A DNA stretch of 64,000 nucleotides. Origin: Pycnopodia helianthoides. Lineage: Eukaryota > Echinodermata > Asteroidea > Forcipulatida > Asteriidae. The notes under the pieces are model-generated. The model searched no databases and had not been told where the DNA came from. It was given only the letters and a program-made list of their open reading frames with translations. Shown piece by piece: positions 1-9,895 of the stretch (within the stretch, counting starts at the first letter, position 1; every line of letters begins with the position of its first letter). The stretch is from contig CM063257.1 of NCBI GenBank assembly GCA_032158295.1, forward strand, positions 17,700,332 through 17,764,331. The letters run 5' to 3'. The position numbers and the translations under genes are program-made.

Positions 1-769
1 ATTCCAATCGTGTCGATTTGCGTATCAAATTACTCGTCTTGTCATGAGGATTCCAAAAATGTACAGTTTGTTATACCTCCGAGGGCGCTATTTGAGGGCG
101 CTATATGGTCAAAAACGTTGAAAGGTCAACGCCCTTTTAACTCGCAGTCAAAACATTATCCGATTCTAATGATTTTAGTGTCTAATAATATGTTTTCTGA
201 CGTGGCAAATTCATCTAAGCAACTTTAAAAAGTAAAATTGGTTGCCATAACCTTGAAATTTCAAAATGGGATAACACACACGCTATACACATAATTGCAT
301 ACGATTTGCGATCCATGCTTGCAGCTGCAGCTCAAGCATGATAGCGTGTGTTATCTCGCTAGTTTGCGATCCAGTTGTTTAAAAATCATTGTTTTAAAAA
401 TGGAGTGTTTCAATTGTTTTGACAAACATTTAATAATTTCTTATCCATGGGTTTGGGGAAAAAATTGTTGTTTTTGGCTAATTTATGTTAACCTTTTAAG
501 CCATTTTGAAATTTCAAGTTATGGCAACCACTGTTAGTTTTAAAACTTGCTTAGGTGAATGTCAGAAAACACATTATTAGACACTAAAATCATTAGAATC
601 GGATAATGTATCTGTTGGTGAATTTGACTGCCAGTCAAAAGTGCGTTGACCTTTCGACGTTTTTGACCATAGCGCCCTCATTTAAGGTGGGAGGTATAAC
701 AAACTATACATTTTTGGAATCCTCATGACTAGACGTGTAATTTGATATGCAAATCGACACGATTGAAAT
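1..769. mobile_element. Long foldback (inverted-repeat) element
   Basis: The first ~290 bases reappear, inverted, in about 490-769. For example ATCGTGTCGATTTGC near base 8 pairs with GCAAATCGACACGAT near 749-763, and the inner part around 250-270 pairs with 500-520. The two arms surround a ~200-base centre without coding sign. The left end may extend past the window edge. Arms differ by scattered substitutions, so this is an ageing nonautonomous element. The short ORFs inside it are not credible genes. Confidence 0.8.
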
Positions 770-1060
770 ATTTTTCAATTTTGACCCCTGTGTGACCTTT
801 GTTGACCCCTCCCGGAAATGCCTGACATTTTTAAGGGGTAAGCCCAAGTCAAAATTGTTCGGTATGCATCAGGGAACACAAAAATACTTTCAAACCTTTG
901 TTCCCAGAATTTGGTCACGGGACCTACATGCTGGTCTCCTACTACATTTGTTTGAACTAGAGTGTGAATGACTACTATTTTCCAAAAAGAGGTTATTAAC
1001 CGTTTGTAAAAACGAAAGTATTGTAAAGGACAAGAACAACAAAAGGAGTGCTGTACTTAC

Positions 1061-1408
1061 TTGTTATTTTGTTGACCAAATCAGTACGGCCAAGTTCTCC
1101 AAACGCTTTCGTCAACCCGTCTGCAACTTCTTTTGGGTTCAACTGCTTGTTTGACCAAGTAAGGAGCATACGAAAGGTGCATCCTCTAAGGTCATTTCTG
1201 TAATCGTGTTCAAATGTTTCAATCTCTGCAGCACTAAAATCCAAAGTAGTGGCGAGGCGCTGCCAATCTTTCCCGATATTCGTAGCTAGGTCTCGTAATA
1301 TTTTCTCATCCACACCTGATGTATTGGATGATGTTGACTGATGTTTCGATGACTGTCTACTGTGAACTTCGTCTATGTTCCCTGCTTTTGCCGATGTGTG
1401 CGCATAAC
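1061..1408 (-). CDS. Exon of copy A: death domain 3
   Basis: The acceptor is TTTCAG at 1409-1414 and the donor is GTAAGT at 1055-1060, both read on the minus strand. The exon is 348 bp and opens in phase with its homologue at 9563-9895. After a Ser/His-rich lead it encodes a death domain with the typical core LRDLATNIGKDWQRLA, followed by the helix-3/4 region and a LGRTDLVNKIT end. Unlike copy B, the tryptophan of the DWQRLA motif is retained here, so this domain is better preserved than its paralogue even though the gene around it is damaged. Confidence 0.75.
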
Positions 1409-1559
1409 CTGAAAGGAGAATGGCAAGGAGAAGGAGTTTTATGTGCTAATTAACATGTGCATTGTCGGCAATGTCGGCAAATGTTTGCCGAATTTTAAAG
1501 AAAACATGACCTCGTCAATTTCTATGTGCTTATGTAATTATTATTTTCACCTTAATGTC

Positions 1560-2755
1560 GGTTGCTGCAAAGATCTACAACAGAGTGATCCTTGACAGAA
1601 AGACCTATCGTCGATCCTTACCTAAGAAACAACCAGGCAGGTTTTCGTGAAGGCCGTGGTTGCGTCGACCAAATTCACATCCTGTGAAGAGTCATGGAAG
1701 GTGCAGCAGCCAACAACTACCCCTGTACACAACCTTTGTAGACTTCCAAAAGGCCTTTGACTCCATCGACAGGAATCTCGTGTTTGCCATCCTTCGTCTC
1801 TATGGTGTACTAGAAGATATCGTGAAGGCCATCCGCATTCTGTATTATGTATCTTCGTTATTGTGACAGAGTACGTGCTAACAATCTCCATCAAAGACTC
1901 AGGTTTCACAACACATCCGAGGAGATCTAGTAGAGCGCCAGCTAAGATACTGAGCGACTTGGAATTCGCAGATGACATCGTACTCTGTGAATCAACCCTA
2001 GAGGGCGCGAGATCACAACTACTAGATGTCTCAGAAGCTGCCAGATCAGTCGGGCTTAAGATACACACTGGGAAAACAGAACTGATGACTACTCAACCAT
2101 GTACAAGCCCAACACTCAAAGGAGAAGTCATCAAACAATCGCAGACTTCAAATATTTGGGGTCAATGATGGCATCATCAGAGAGTGACATACGACCACGT
2201 AGATCTGTTGCATGGGGTGCTTTTTGGAAACTGAGAAGGATATGAAAGTCTTCTACCGTGACTCAAGAGCTAAAACTAAGTATCTTCAAGACAGCCTGCC
2301 TATACCTATTATACTGCTATTTGGCTGTGAGACATGGATCCTTACAAAGCACCTCGCTGCATATCTCAACAGCTATCACACAAACTGCCTCCGAATCATA
2401 CTTGGAATAAAACGTCCCGATAGGATTACCAACACCATATTGTACAACATCAGCCACCAAAGTGCATTAACTCAAACCATCCAAAAACGACAACTCAGAT
2501 GGGTTGGACACATCCTGCGAAAGCCTACCACTGAGCCACTCAACATCTATGCTCTCTACTCCCCATCGCATGGCCGGCGCAAACAATGTCGTCGGCGTCT
2601 ACTATACGCTGAGTACATCGGAAGATTAGTTTCACCGGATGTTCTGCTCTCCCCGCTTGAGATTCGGAGAATAGCACAAGACAGGAGAGAACGGGAAAAG
2701 CTTGTGTCCGCCTGCTGTGCAGCCGACTGATGATGATGATGATGATGATGCGCTT
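1560..2755 (+). mobile_element. RTE-like non-LTR retrotransposon fragment (broken RT and 3' end)
   Basis: Three plus-strand frames together spell a decayed reverse transcriptase. FVDFQKAFDSIDR (about 1738-1776) is the first palm motif. FADDIVLCES (about 1972-2001) is the catalytic ADD box. From 2212 to 2730 the C-terminal part includes GCETWILTKHL and RQLRWVGHIL, ending ...SACCAAD then stop. A short ATG/TGA microsatellite follows at 2730-2752, as is usual at RTE-type 3' ends. Frameshifts and stops separate the pieces and the endonuclease is missing, so it is a dead 5'-truncated copy. It sits where copy B has death domain 2. Confidence 0.8.
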
Positions 2756-3141
2756 ATTTTTATATGGCAAATCAAACAATGATTGACAGCTTTCTCACAC
2801 ATTGTTCTTTCTCTTGAATGTGAACATTTCTAGAAACATTTGATATTTGTCGTGTATAATATAAACTAACAAAAACGAAACTTTTAGATCCAAAACCGTT
2901 GATACATTTTTATTCAATCATTGTACCTGAATCATTTGAAATTGCAAGTCCTACCTTTAAAAGTACTCGAGTACCAGTACCAAGTAGTGAGTACTAGTAC
3001 CACATCACTGGTATAGTCCTTTTTTTATACATCGAGGTATGGAAGAAATGATGACATCATACAAGCTTTTACTACTTTTGCATTAAAAAATGGTACATTG
3101 CCTGAAACATTTCCTTTTATTTTAAAGTTTGATCAATTTCC
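2756..3141. other. Noncoding, intron of copy A
   Basis: A/T-rich sequence without coding sign. A small GTACT/AGTAC-rich patch lies at 2960-3005. Homology to copy B resumes near 3090. Confidence 0.5.
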
Positions 3142-3272
3142 ATGAATCCTGTTTGAGTTCAGAATCCACTTTGTCTCCATTGGAATGATGTTTACTGTCT
3201 GACTTTGGGTTTGTATTGGAAAGTTCGTATGATCTATCTTTTGAAGATTTATTCTTTCTTGCTTTGATGTGC
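3142..3272 (-). pseudogene. Copy A: two linker exons fused by deletion
   Basis: This stretch matches, on the minus strand, the start of copy B exon 11073-11005 joined directly to the end of exon 10589-10503. The ~415-bp intron and about 25 exon bases between them are missing. The acceptor (TTTTAG at 3273-3278) survives. The donor equivalent to AG|GTAAATT in copy B reads AT|GGAAATT, so no GT is present. Translation after the fusion leaves the frame used in copy B. Confidence 0.7.
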
Positions 3273-3879
3273 CTAAAAGAATAGATGGATAATAAATTAC
3301 AATGATGACTTCAGTATCATCAAAAAACGATTCACAAACTGTGTGTTAAAGGATCATCATCCTAACTGTCCTTACGCGTCCCGCCACACAAATTTGCATA
3401 ATCTGCATAAATCCAATATGGCTGCTAAATGTACAGATTTGAATGATTTGTTTAATATCTGTGCTGATTAAACATGGTGTATTGAAGTAGTGAAACAATA
3501 TTCTTAGGTTGTTTGACCTTCTAGTACCATTCTTAGTCTTTAAACTGTTTTTGGTTGAATGATTAATTTGAAGCTCTTATGTACAAACTTTGTGAATAAG
3601 GCTCCATACGGATAAACCAGAAGGTGCAAACTGTTCTTTAGGTAATCGTATAGGTCTCCCAAATGGATGCAATGCTGTTGCACTTGGTGATAATGATGGT
3701 GGTGAAAAAAAAATTGCACATGTCATTCTTAGTTTATTTGTTACTTTAAAAAGTCGAGGTTGAACGACAGTTGTTCAACCGACCGCCTTCTAACCGATTT
3801 TTTTTTCTCTCAAGAACAACGAATGTGTTCTTGCATTCGAAGTAAAAATTATGTTATTTATAAGCTACGAGAAACTCAT

Positions 3880-4011
3880 CAATATGCTGTTTTTTAGGTT
3901 GTGTTGCATCTGGGTCCGACACTGGTGACTTTCCGATTTGTTTGACCGAGCTTTTTGCTGTAGATCTCTTACGTTTGACCGACGTACGCTCAGCTGGGGC
4001 ACATTGTGGAA
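3880..4011 (-). pseudogene. Copy A basic linker exon with broken donor
   Basis: A 132-bp homologue of exon 11898-12029. The acceptor is intact (CCCAG). The donor reads ATGAGT where copy B has GTGAGT. Inside, one extra base and one missing base about 25 nt apart change eight residues (AKSSVKQIGKSP against AKARSNKSRKSP in copy B) and then restore the frame, so the exon still reads through. Confidence 0.75.
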
Positions 4012-4086
4012 CTGGGAACCATTAAATAGCAATAACAACAGGTTTCAAATCAAAAACAAAGAAAACAAAGAAACAGACAAATCCTA

Positions 4087-4567
4087 GGGGTGCACCCCAC
4101 CAAATAATTCCCATAGCACACAGTGCAAAATGCTAAATATTCAAAAATACACAAAAAATACTTGAAACTCTCACAGCTTTTAACTTGAAAAAGAAAATTA
4201 TTTATTGGCTCTTGAACTTTTATTCTCTGCTCAATTTTATATGGGGAGTCCCTGGGCCCGTCGAGTTATTCTCCTTCCGAGTAAAAACACCCCTACACAG
4301 GTGTAATTTTCAAAACGTCCGAGCATCAATCTTGAAAAATGTCCCTACACCTCTCAGCAAATAGGACCTTTTATTTCAGGGCCTATGTCAACCAAAATAC
4401 CTCAAGCTGGAAGTCAACAACCCCCAGGTCACAATTGGGCAACATTTTTACACTGATAACACTTTCTCGGGGGTCTCAAAATCTCTCTAATATAGAATAT
4501 TTTGAGGACCTACAAAAAATTAATGAGCTCGACGCTCTGTTTTCTCCTATTTGGTGGGGTGCACCCC
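4087..4567. mobile_element. TA-flanked MITE (481 bp), copy A only
   Basis: Inverted ends begin GGGGTGCACCCCACCAAATA and finish with the reverse complement. Both ends abut a TA (4085-4086 and 4568-4569), as for Tc1/mariner-type elements. Copy B has an uninterrupted site at about 12100-12106, so the insertion postdates the duplication or was lost cleanly. The first 12 bases of each end are themselves palindromic. Confidence 0.85.
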
Positions 4568-4727
4568 TAGGAACCTTAGGATACTGATGTTAATATTAAC
4601 ATTGTAGTTTAAAATGAACCTGTTATAATGTGTAAAGAGAGTGATACGTAATGCAATGTTTTCTACAGAGAGATAATAAAAACATGTTTTTATATCCAAA
4701 AACAAAATATCCAATCATTCTCATCAC

Positions 4728-4988
4728 CTGGTATCGTTGCAGCTGTATCTCGATGGCCTGTTTGAATCAATGCACTTCTCAACCATTCTCCCGCTTCTCT
4801 GTCATGAGATTGCTTCTTCCACCAAGTAACTAACATCTTAAAAGCCTGTTCTTCCGAGTTCTCATCGTGGCTTTCAAATTTGCCAATCTCTGCTGATGTG
4901 AAACGAAGTTTGGTTGCAAGTTGCTGCCAGTCTGTGCCGAGTTTTCCTGCTAAGTTTCGTAGGAGTGTCTCATCCAATGTTCTTCCAG
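4728..4988 (-). CDS. Exon of copy A: death domain 1
   Basis: 261 bp, identical in length to its copy B counterpart at 13137-13397, with acceptor TTTTAG and donor GTGATG. It encodes a whole death domain: LRNLAGKLGTDWQQLATKL, then FTSAEIGKFE, an acidic stretch, FKMLVTWWKKQ and a final amphipathic helix before GHRDTAATIP. Differences from copy B are mostly substitutions without a frame break. Confidence 0.8.
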
Positions 4989-5194
4989 CTAAAAGTACGA
5001 AATTATAATTCACTAACAGTCGTTTTCAATGGTATGAACTTTGCTTTATATGGAACATCGTGAACATTTTATGTCAACTTTATTAAGGTCTTCCATGTCG
5101 AAGACTCGAAGATCCCCTGGTCCGTAACGAATGAGCATGTTATCTCTGAACAAATATTTTACAAAACATTTTTTGTGATGAACAAAGAAAAATT

Positions 5195-5400
5195 GACAAG
5201 AGCGGGACTTGAACCTGCAATATCCCGATTAACTTGAAGGTGCTCTACCTTCTTTGTTCAGTTTGCCAGTCAGAAGCCAGTCAACCTGTAACTGCCGTAG
5301 CCAGGGATCACACCCAGGTTTACGATTCAACCTGGGAAGCGGCATCAAGCGATTTTATATTTCAAATCCTACGTCATTTTGCTTGCTTCTCGACAGCTAA
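5195..5400 (-). repeat. tRNA-derived SINE, shared by both copies
   Basis: On the minus strand it contains GGTAGAGCACCTTCAAG and the B-box-like GCAGGTTCAAGTCCCGC, as in the 3' two thirds of a tRNA. The same insertion lies at the same place in copy B (about 13583-13790), so it predates the duplication. Confidence 0.65.
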
Positions 5401-5797
5401 ACCACCTGCTAATATCTTCATAGTTTGATTGACTAAAAGTATTTTAATAAGAACATGAGTATTATCAATGAATGTACTCTTCCAAAGTCAAGGGGCACAT
5501 CTTCTTTTGCTTAATTTTTATTTCATTACTAAATGAGGTGGTGTGTGTGTGTGAATAAGGAATGGTTGTTACAAAAGAATGGGATACTGACTGACAGCTC
5601 TGCATTAAAACCATTCCAGTATAAGACTCCATCGTGGAAAACACTCTTTTTTTTAAACACACACAAAACAAACTCAGTTATAACTTGTTTCGCAAAATGA
5701 TCCACCTCAGCTGAACTGCGAGTCTGTTAGTATGTGAAATAAAAAAAAACTAGGTTTAATAAAATACAAATTTTGAGTTTTGCAAAACTTGACTCAC

Positions 5798-5894
5798 ATT
5801 TTGGAGCCCCTCCAAGCAATCCTGGTGCTAGTGATAGAGTAATATTCGTCTCCGGTTGAATGCCAAGATCAAGAAGAGTCAAAGCATCACACGA
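5798..5894 (-). CDS. Exon of copy A: ubiquitin-like domain, C-terminal half
   Basis: 97 bp with acceptor TACCCAG and donor GTGAGTC. It encodes SCDALTLLDLDIQPE then the last beta strand NITLSLAPGLLGGAP. This corresponds to the LSDYNIQKE...LRLRGG part of ubiquitin, including a Gly-Gly that is not terminal. Phase 1 joins it to the death-domain exon. Confidence 0.75.
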
Positions 5895-6412
5895 CTGGGT
5901 ACAAAAGAAGCCTTGACAGTTTACATTCTCGATTTACATTCCAATAAAGGTATACAGTAGTAAAGATCAACGAAGTAGAAGACGATTAACAACTCAATGT
6001 TCAACATTATAAAGACCGACGCCATTAAGCTTGATAGGAATTTAAATGAGGATGAAGAAGATATCACATATCTTGGGAAATTAACAAAATAGCGAAGATA
6101 AGCTAGACTAATTTCCAACACCAATCTTTGAAAAGAGTTTGGCCGAACACAAATCAACATGAAACAGTTATGGCTTTAATAGCAAAGCAGTCAGAGTGGA
6201 AAAGGAAAGTGAAGCAGACCAAAAACGAGGTAAAGAAGAACTGTGGAAATATAGAAAAAGCAAGGTGGATGAAAGACCTGAAATGAAGCCAGAAGAAATT
6301 CACAAGACACGGACAAAATGGAAATAGTGGGTGAAGGCCTGATAGGCGCAGCACAGCGGGAACAGACGAAGAAGAAGAACAACAGGGAGGAAGAAATGTA
6401 TAGAATGTCTAC

Positions 6413-6614
6413 CTTGAACTGATGTTCTCCTGTGTTCAGAGTTTGTAATGCAGGACGAATGCCCAACTTCCTGTAAATTATTTTTTTCAGACTGAAGATG
6501 GTTGTGTTATGATTGAGTCGTAGACAGAGGTTTTTAGGGTTGATGATGGGCGTCTTGATAAAGATCTGTATCATGTGATGATTTTCCTTACGTCTCTGGG
6601 GTGGGACTTTGTCT
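6413..6614 (-). CDS. Exon of copy A: ubiquitin-like domain, N-terminal half
   Basis: 202 bp. It encodes a short basic lead (QRRKENHH) and then MIQIFIKTPIINPKNLCLR, close to the first beta strands of ubiquitin (MQIFVKT), followed by TIFSLKKIIYRKLGIRP, which matches the alpha helix. It ends in phase 0 after HQFK, with donor GTAGAC. Confidence 0.8.
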
Positions 6615-6812
6615 CTGTAGAGGTCGGGAGTAGAATGTTATGTTTTTAATGTTACTATTTCAATTATGCCACCTTGTGTAAACAATGTGGAAACATCTTG
6701 ATCGTAATAAAAGGGCTCAAGAGCTAAACCAAAAATAGTTGCAAACTGAACTCTTTCTTTAAAAACTTTCTTTAAAATGTTTGAAAACTCTTCTAATTTT
6801 GACTCATGGTAC

Positions 6813-7079
6813 CTTTTTACTTGTACTCTGCATTGTTCTTGGTCCGATGATGAATCTGATGTGTTCGTCTCGGTGTACTGAAGCTGTCCGGATGGCCTTG
6901 TCTTATCTGCCAAAGCAGACTTGAAAGCCTCCTGCCTACTCTTTTTGATTTTGTCTTTCATCCCGAACGGTTTTGCCCGGGAATGGTCATAGTCGACCCC
7001 TAAGGTCTTCCGGTCTTCATCCCAGTGTTCCAGAGATGGCAGCGGCATCTTGGTGGTCATCAGCTTCGTGATGCAATCA
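6813..7079 (-). CDS. Exon of copy A: N-terminal segment of unknown fold
   Basis: 267 bp with acceptor TTGAG and donor GTACCA. It encodes DCITKLMTTKMPLPSLEHWD, LGVDYDHSRAKP, a lysine-rich stretch (KDKIKKSRQEAFKSALAD) and an acidic Ser/Asp tail. The sequence is well conserved with copy B (16252-16518) but I recognise no domain. The preceding exon was not located with confidence. Confidence 0.65.
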
Positions 7080-8126
7080 CTCAAGAAAATGAATTGCTTA
7101 GAATTACACAAGAAAGAAAAGTAAATGCATCATCAGTTTGTTTGCATTTTGAGCGATTTCTGTTTTGATTTTAACTATAGGTGACTGGTGAAACCACAAA
7201 CCCATGGCACTGTGGGGAAACTATTGGTGAAAGTTGTTTGCTTTTGATAATGATGTCATAAAAGTAATCAGAATCAGAAAATGAACTGTCTACACTGGTA
7301 CCCGGCCTGTTATGCACGGGCTTAACTTCGACGGGATGGTCTATAAGATCACCCCCCCCCCTCCCCACCCCATGTTGCCAAGTTGTTAAACAACAAACTA
7401 AAATTTACCTCAACAATTAAACAAGCAAAACTGAGAACCATGATCGTCTTCACTCAAAATAACATGCACCACACACTTCATTTCGTATGTGTTTATGTAT
7501 TTGCATGTTATAATTAACTGGCTGGGCGGATTAATACCAGAAAGTGTATGCAGTGCCCCTTATTTTCTTGTAATTCGATTGGCTGAAAGGTTGGTTTGTT
7601 TCTAAGTTCTAAACTAATGTAAAGGGACGGGAAATAGGCCATTCCTCTAATTGAAAAAGGACGAGCATTCACCAAAATACTAAAAGCAAAATCCACGTGA
7701 TGACGTTTACAAATTAAAATGATAATCCTCCTGCAACTAATTTATCCTTTACAAGAAACTAGCTGTACACAGTATAATTAGCACAGCATAGTCACTTATG
7801 TGAAGGGCAGAAGTTCAACACGAGGCTGGCTACAGACATACAAGTTTACAATTATTCCTTATTCAACTACATGTACATGTAGCCCTAAAAATTACAATAT
7901 TTCTCTGATAAAAGATAATTTAAAAACAAAAAATACTCACAGAGAGCTGTAGGACGTTATCCCTACAAAGTAAACGGTATTCGGAGCACCATGCTCCCTT
8001 CAAAATAGAGATAAATACACTTACAGAAAACAAATTTGCTCTGTCTTGCTCAAAGCTATAAAAGGAAAAGAGAGTCAGTCCAAAGGGCGCGCACCCAAAC
8101 TTAACTTCTTATAACAAAAACTAAGC
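7080..8126. other. Noncoding, upstream intron of copy A
   Basis: 7140-7370 and about 7505-7560 are homologous to 17725-18215 in copy B but carry indels and stops, so they are intronic. A C-rich run lies at 7350-7360. Nothing else is supported. Confidence 0.5.
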
Positions 8127-8505
8127 TTAAAGGCACAGTAAATGTTTGGTAATGACTCTGAAAATGAATGGCAATAAAAACTTACTCGGTAAGAAGTACA
8201 GCAGCCTTGGGTAGAATAATGAATTTTGAGAAACTTTTAACTTCGAAGTACTACAGTTATGAAAAATATATCACTTTTTATTCCCAAACATTTGAATCTG
8301 TTTACCCTTTTCAGACTGTGTATTCCTATGGGGAATATTCTTCCTGCGTGGAAATATTCGCTCCGGTTTTTCGGTGATATCTCAAAAAGCGAACACCTTT
8401 TGAAGTGAAATTTTCACAGGTTAGTTTTATTGTATGTACCTACATTTATAATAGGATTAACACAATCAGTAGGCTCCAATTACCAAACGTGTACTGTGCC
8501 TTTAA
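8127..8505. mobile_element. TTAA-type MITE (379 bp)
   Basis: The left end TTAAAGGCACAGTA...GTTTGGTAAT is repeated inverted at the right end (ATTACCAAAC...TACTGTGCCTTTAA) with about 27-bp arms. The internal AAAAACTTACTYGGTAA and the TTTCACAGGTT block recur in the copies at 20728-21092 and 23724-24091. Confidence 0.85.
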
Positions 8506-9562
8506 TACAAAGTTGTATCGGACACTTGAACAGTGTCATGAGATCGCACTTGGGAAACGTACAAATTTTGTACGTATCGTGTTCACTTTCATTGTCACTT
8601 TGTAATGACTCACCAAAGTTTCGCCACATGCCTCCATGTTGAATGGTAACACCGTAACATCTGTACAAAATTAAATAATAATAAGTACTTGTTAATTTCT
8701 CAAATTTACAATCTTTGTAAGCATGCTTTATCAAAACATCATCGAAAATTTGTGTTGATGAGAACTGTTTTGGTTTTCCACGAGGTCCTTCAAAAATTCT
8801 AATTACGAAAAATATTTTAGCTGAGTGAAAGAGAAAGAAGAAAAAGGCCTGTTGTCATAGTAGTGCAATTTTGTTTTTAATATTTTGCCATTTACGTTAT
8901 TGTAATATTTGTTTTTATTCAAGTTTGGTAAAATGATAAAAAAAAACGCTCTCCTCTCTTCTTTATTATACACCAGAACTGAAATTTTATCAACACATTT
9001 CCCCCGATAGAATTAGTTTTGAAGATTAGGCTTTAAAAAGCAAATGAAGTCGACAAAAATTTCAGGTACAGAAATATTTACAACCTCGTTGTTGGAATTA
9101 TAGGCCTAGGTTTTTTTTTTACAACAATATGCTTGAATGTGTATGTCAACGAAATTCTGTATTTCCGAAATTGGTGTTAACTGGGTTCTGACTACGGAAA
9201 AATGGTTTCCGGACAAGGACACTGTGTTTCTACCAAATAATAACAATACTTCAACATGATTCAGTTGAGTCATATCTCTTGTGTAGCTTTTTTTAAACGT
9301 ATTTTGACGTAATAATGTCAGCAAATTACATTATGATTTTGGAGCCAATCACAATTACCGATTTTAAACATTTTGAATTTGTTGAGATTTGCCGAATTGG
9401 TTGCTCAGGTAAAAACGGTAGTCAGTTATAGATCCGTTTCGTTTGAACTGGAGTGTGAGTTACTTCATTCTTTCCCCAAACGAGACCATTAACAGTTTGT
9501 AAATAATAAATGGAAGCAATGTTTATGATAACAATTCAACAAAAAGAGCGGAAAATACTTAC
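8506..9562. other. Noncoding between copies A and B
   Basis: A/T-rich DNA. The copy B homology block starts at about 9447, matching 948 onward in copy A. A 47-bp minus-strand segment at 8614-8660 has an acceptor and donor and a compatible phase but no other support. Nothing else is seen. Confidence 0.5.
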
Positions 9563-9895
9563 CTGTTATTTGTTTGACCATATCATTACTGCCGAGTTTT
9601 ACAAACGACTCCGTCAGCTCGTTGGCTCCCTTTTGGACCGTTTGATCTCTGGCCCAAGTGAAGAACATTTGAAGGGCTTGTTTGATATGATTGTATTCGA
9701 ATCGTTCAACAGGTGCAGCAATAAAACCCAATGAAGTGGCGAGTTGCTTCTGATGTCCTCCAGTGTTCTTAGCTAGGTCTCGTAACGTCCTCTCATCAAT
9801 ACCTAAGGAATCGGATGATGTTGACTGATGTTCTGATGACTGTCTACTGTGAACTTCACCCGTGTTCCCTTCTCTAGGCGATGTGTGTTCATAAC
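9563..9895 (-). CDS. Exon of copy B: death domain 3 (divergent)
   Basis: 333 bp, acceptor CGTTTAG and donor GTAAGT. A Ser/His-rich lead (HSRQSSEHQSTSSDSLG) precedes a death domain whose start (DERTLRDLAKNT) and end (LGSNDMVKQITG) are normal, but the DWQxLA core reads GGHQKQLA and helix 3 is altered. This suggests relaxed or changed selection. Confidence 0.75.

Larger units (their letters stand above)
1061..7079 (-). pseudogene. Copy A of the Ubl-death domain gene, probably decaying
   Basis: Exons homologous to copy B, in minus-strand order: 7079-6813 (N-terminal segment), 6614-6413 and 5894-5798 (ubiquitin-like domain), 4988-4728 (death domain 1), 4011-3880 (basic linker), 3272-3142 (fused linker remnants) and 1408-1061 (death domain 3). 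The first four keep canonical splice sites and open frames. The linker exon donor is AT instead of GT (3878-3879), the next two exons are fused by a deletion of the intervening intron and shifted out of frame, and the exon for death domain 2 is absent. Its place is taken by DNA holding an RTE-like fragment. The 5' exons and the 3' end were not found. A shorter transcript ending after death domain 1 could still be functional, so pseudogene status is inferred. Confidence 0.6.

Noticed and set aside
8614..8660. Possible exon upstream of copy A (minus strand)
   Set aside because: Acceptor TTGTACAG, donor GTGAGT and phase fit the next exon, but it is 47 bp, unmatched in copy B and has no recognisable content. 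Kept only as a candidate.
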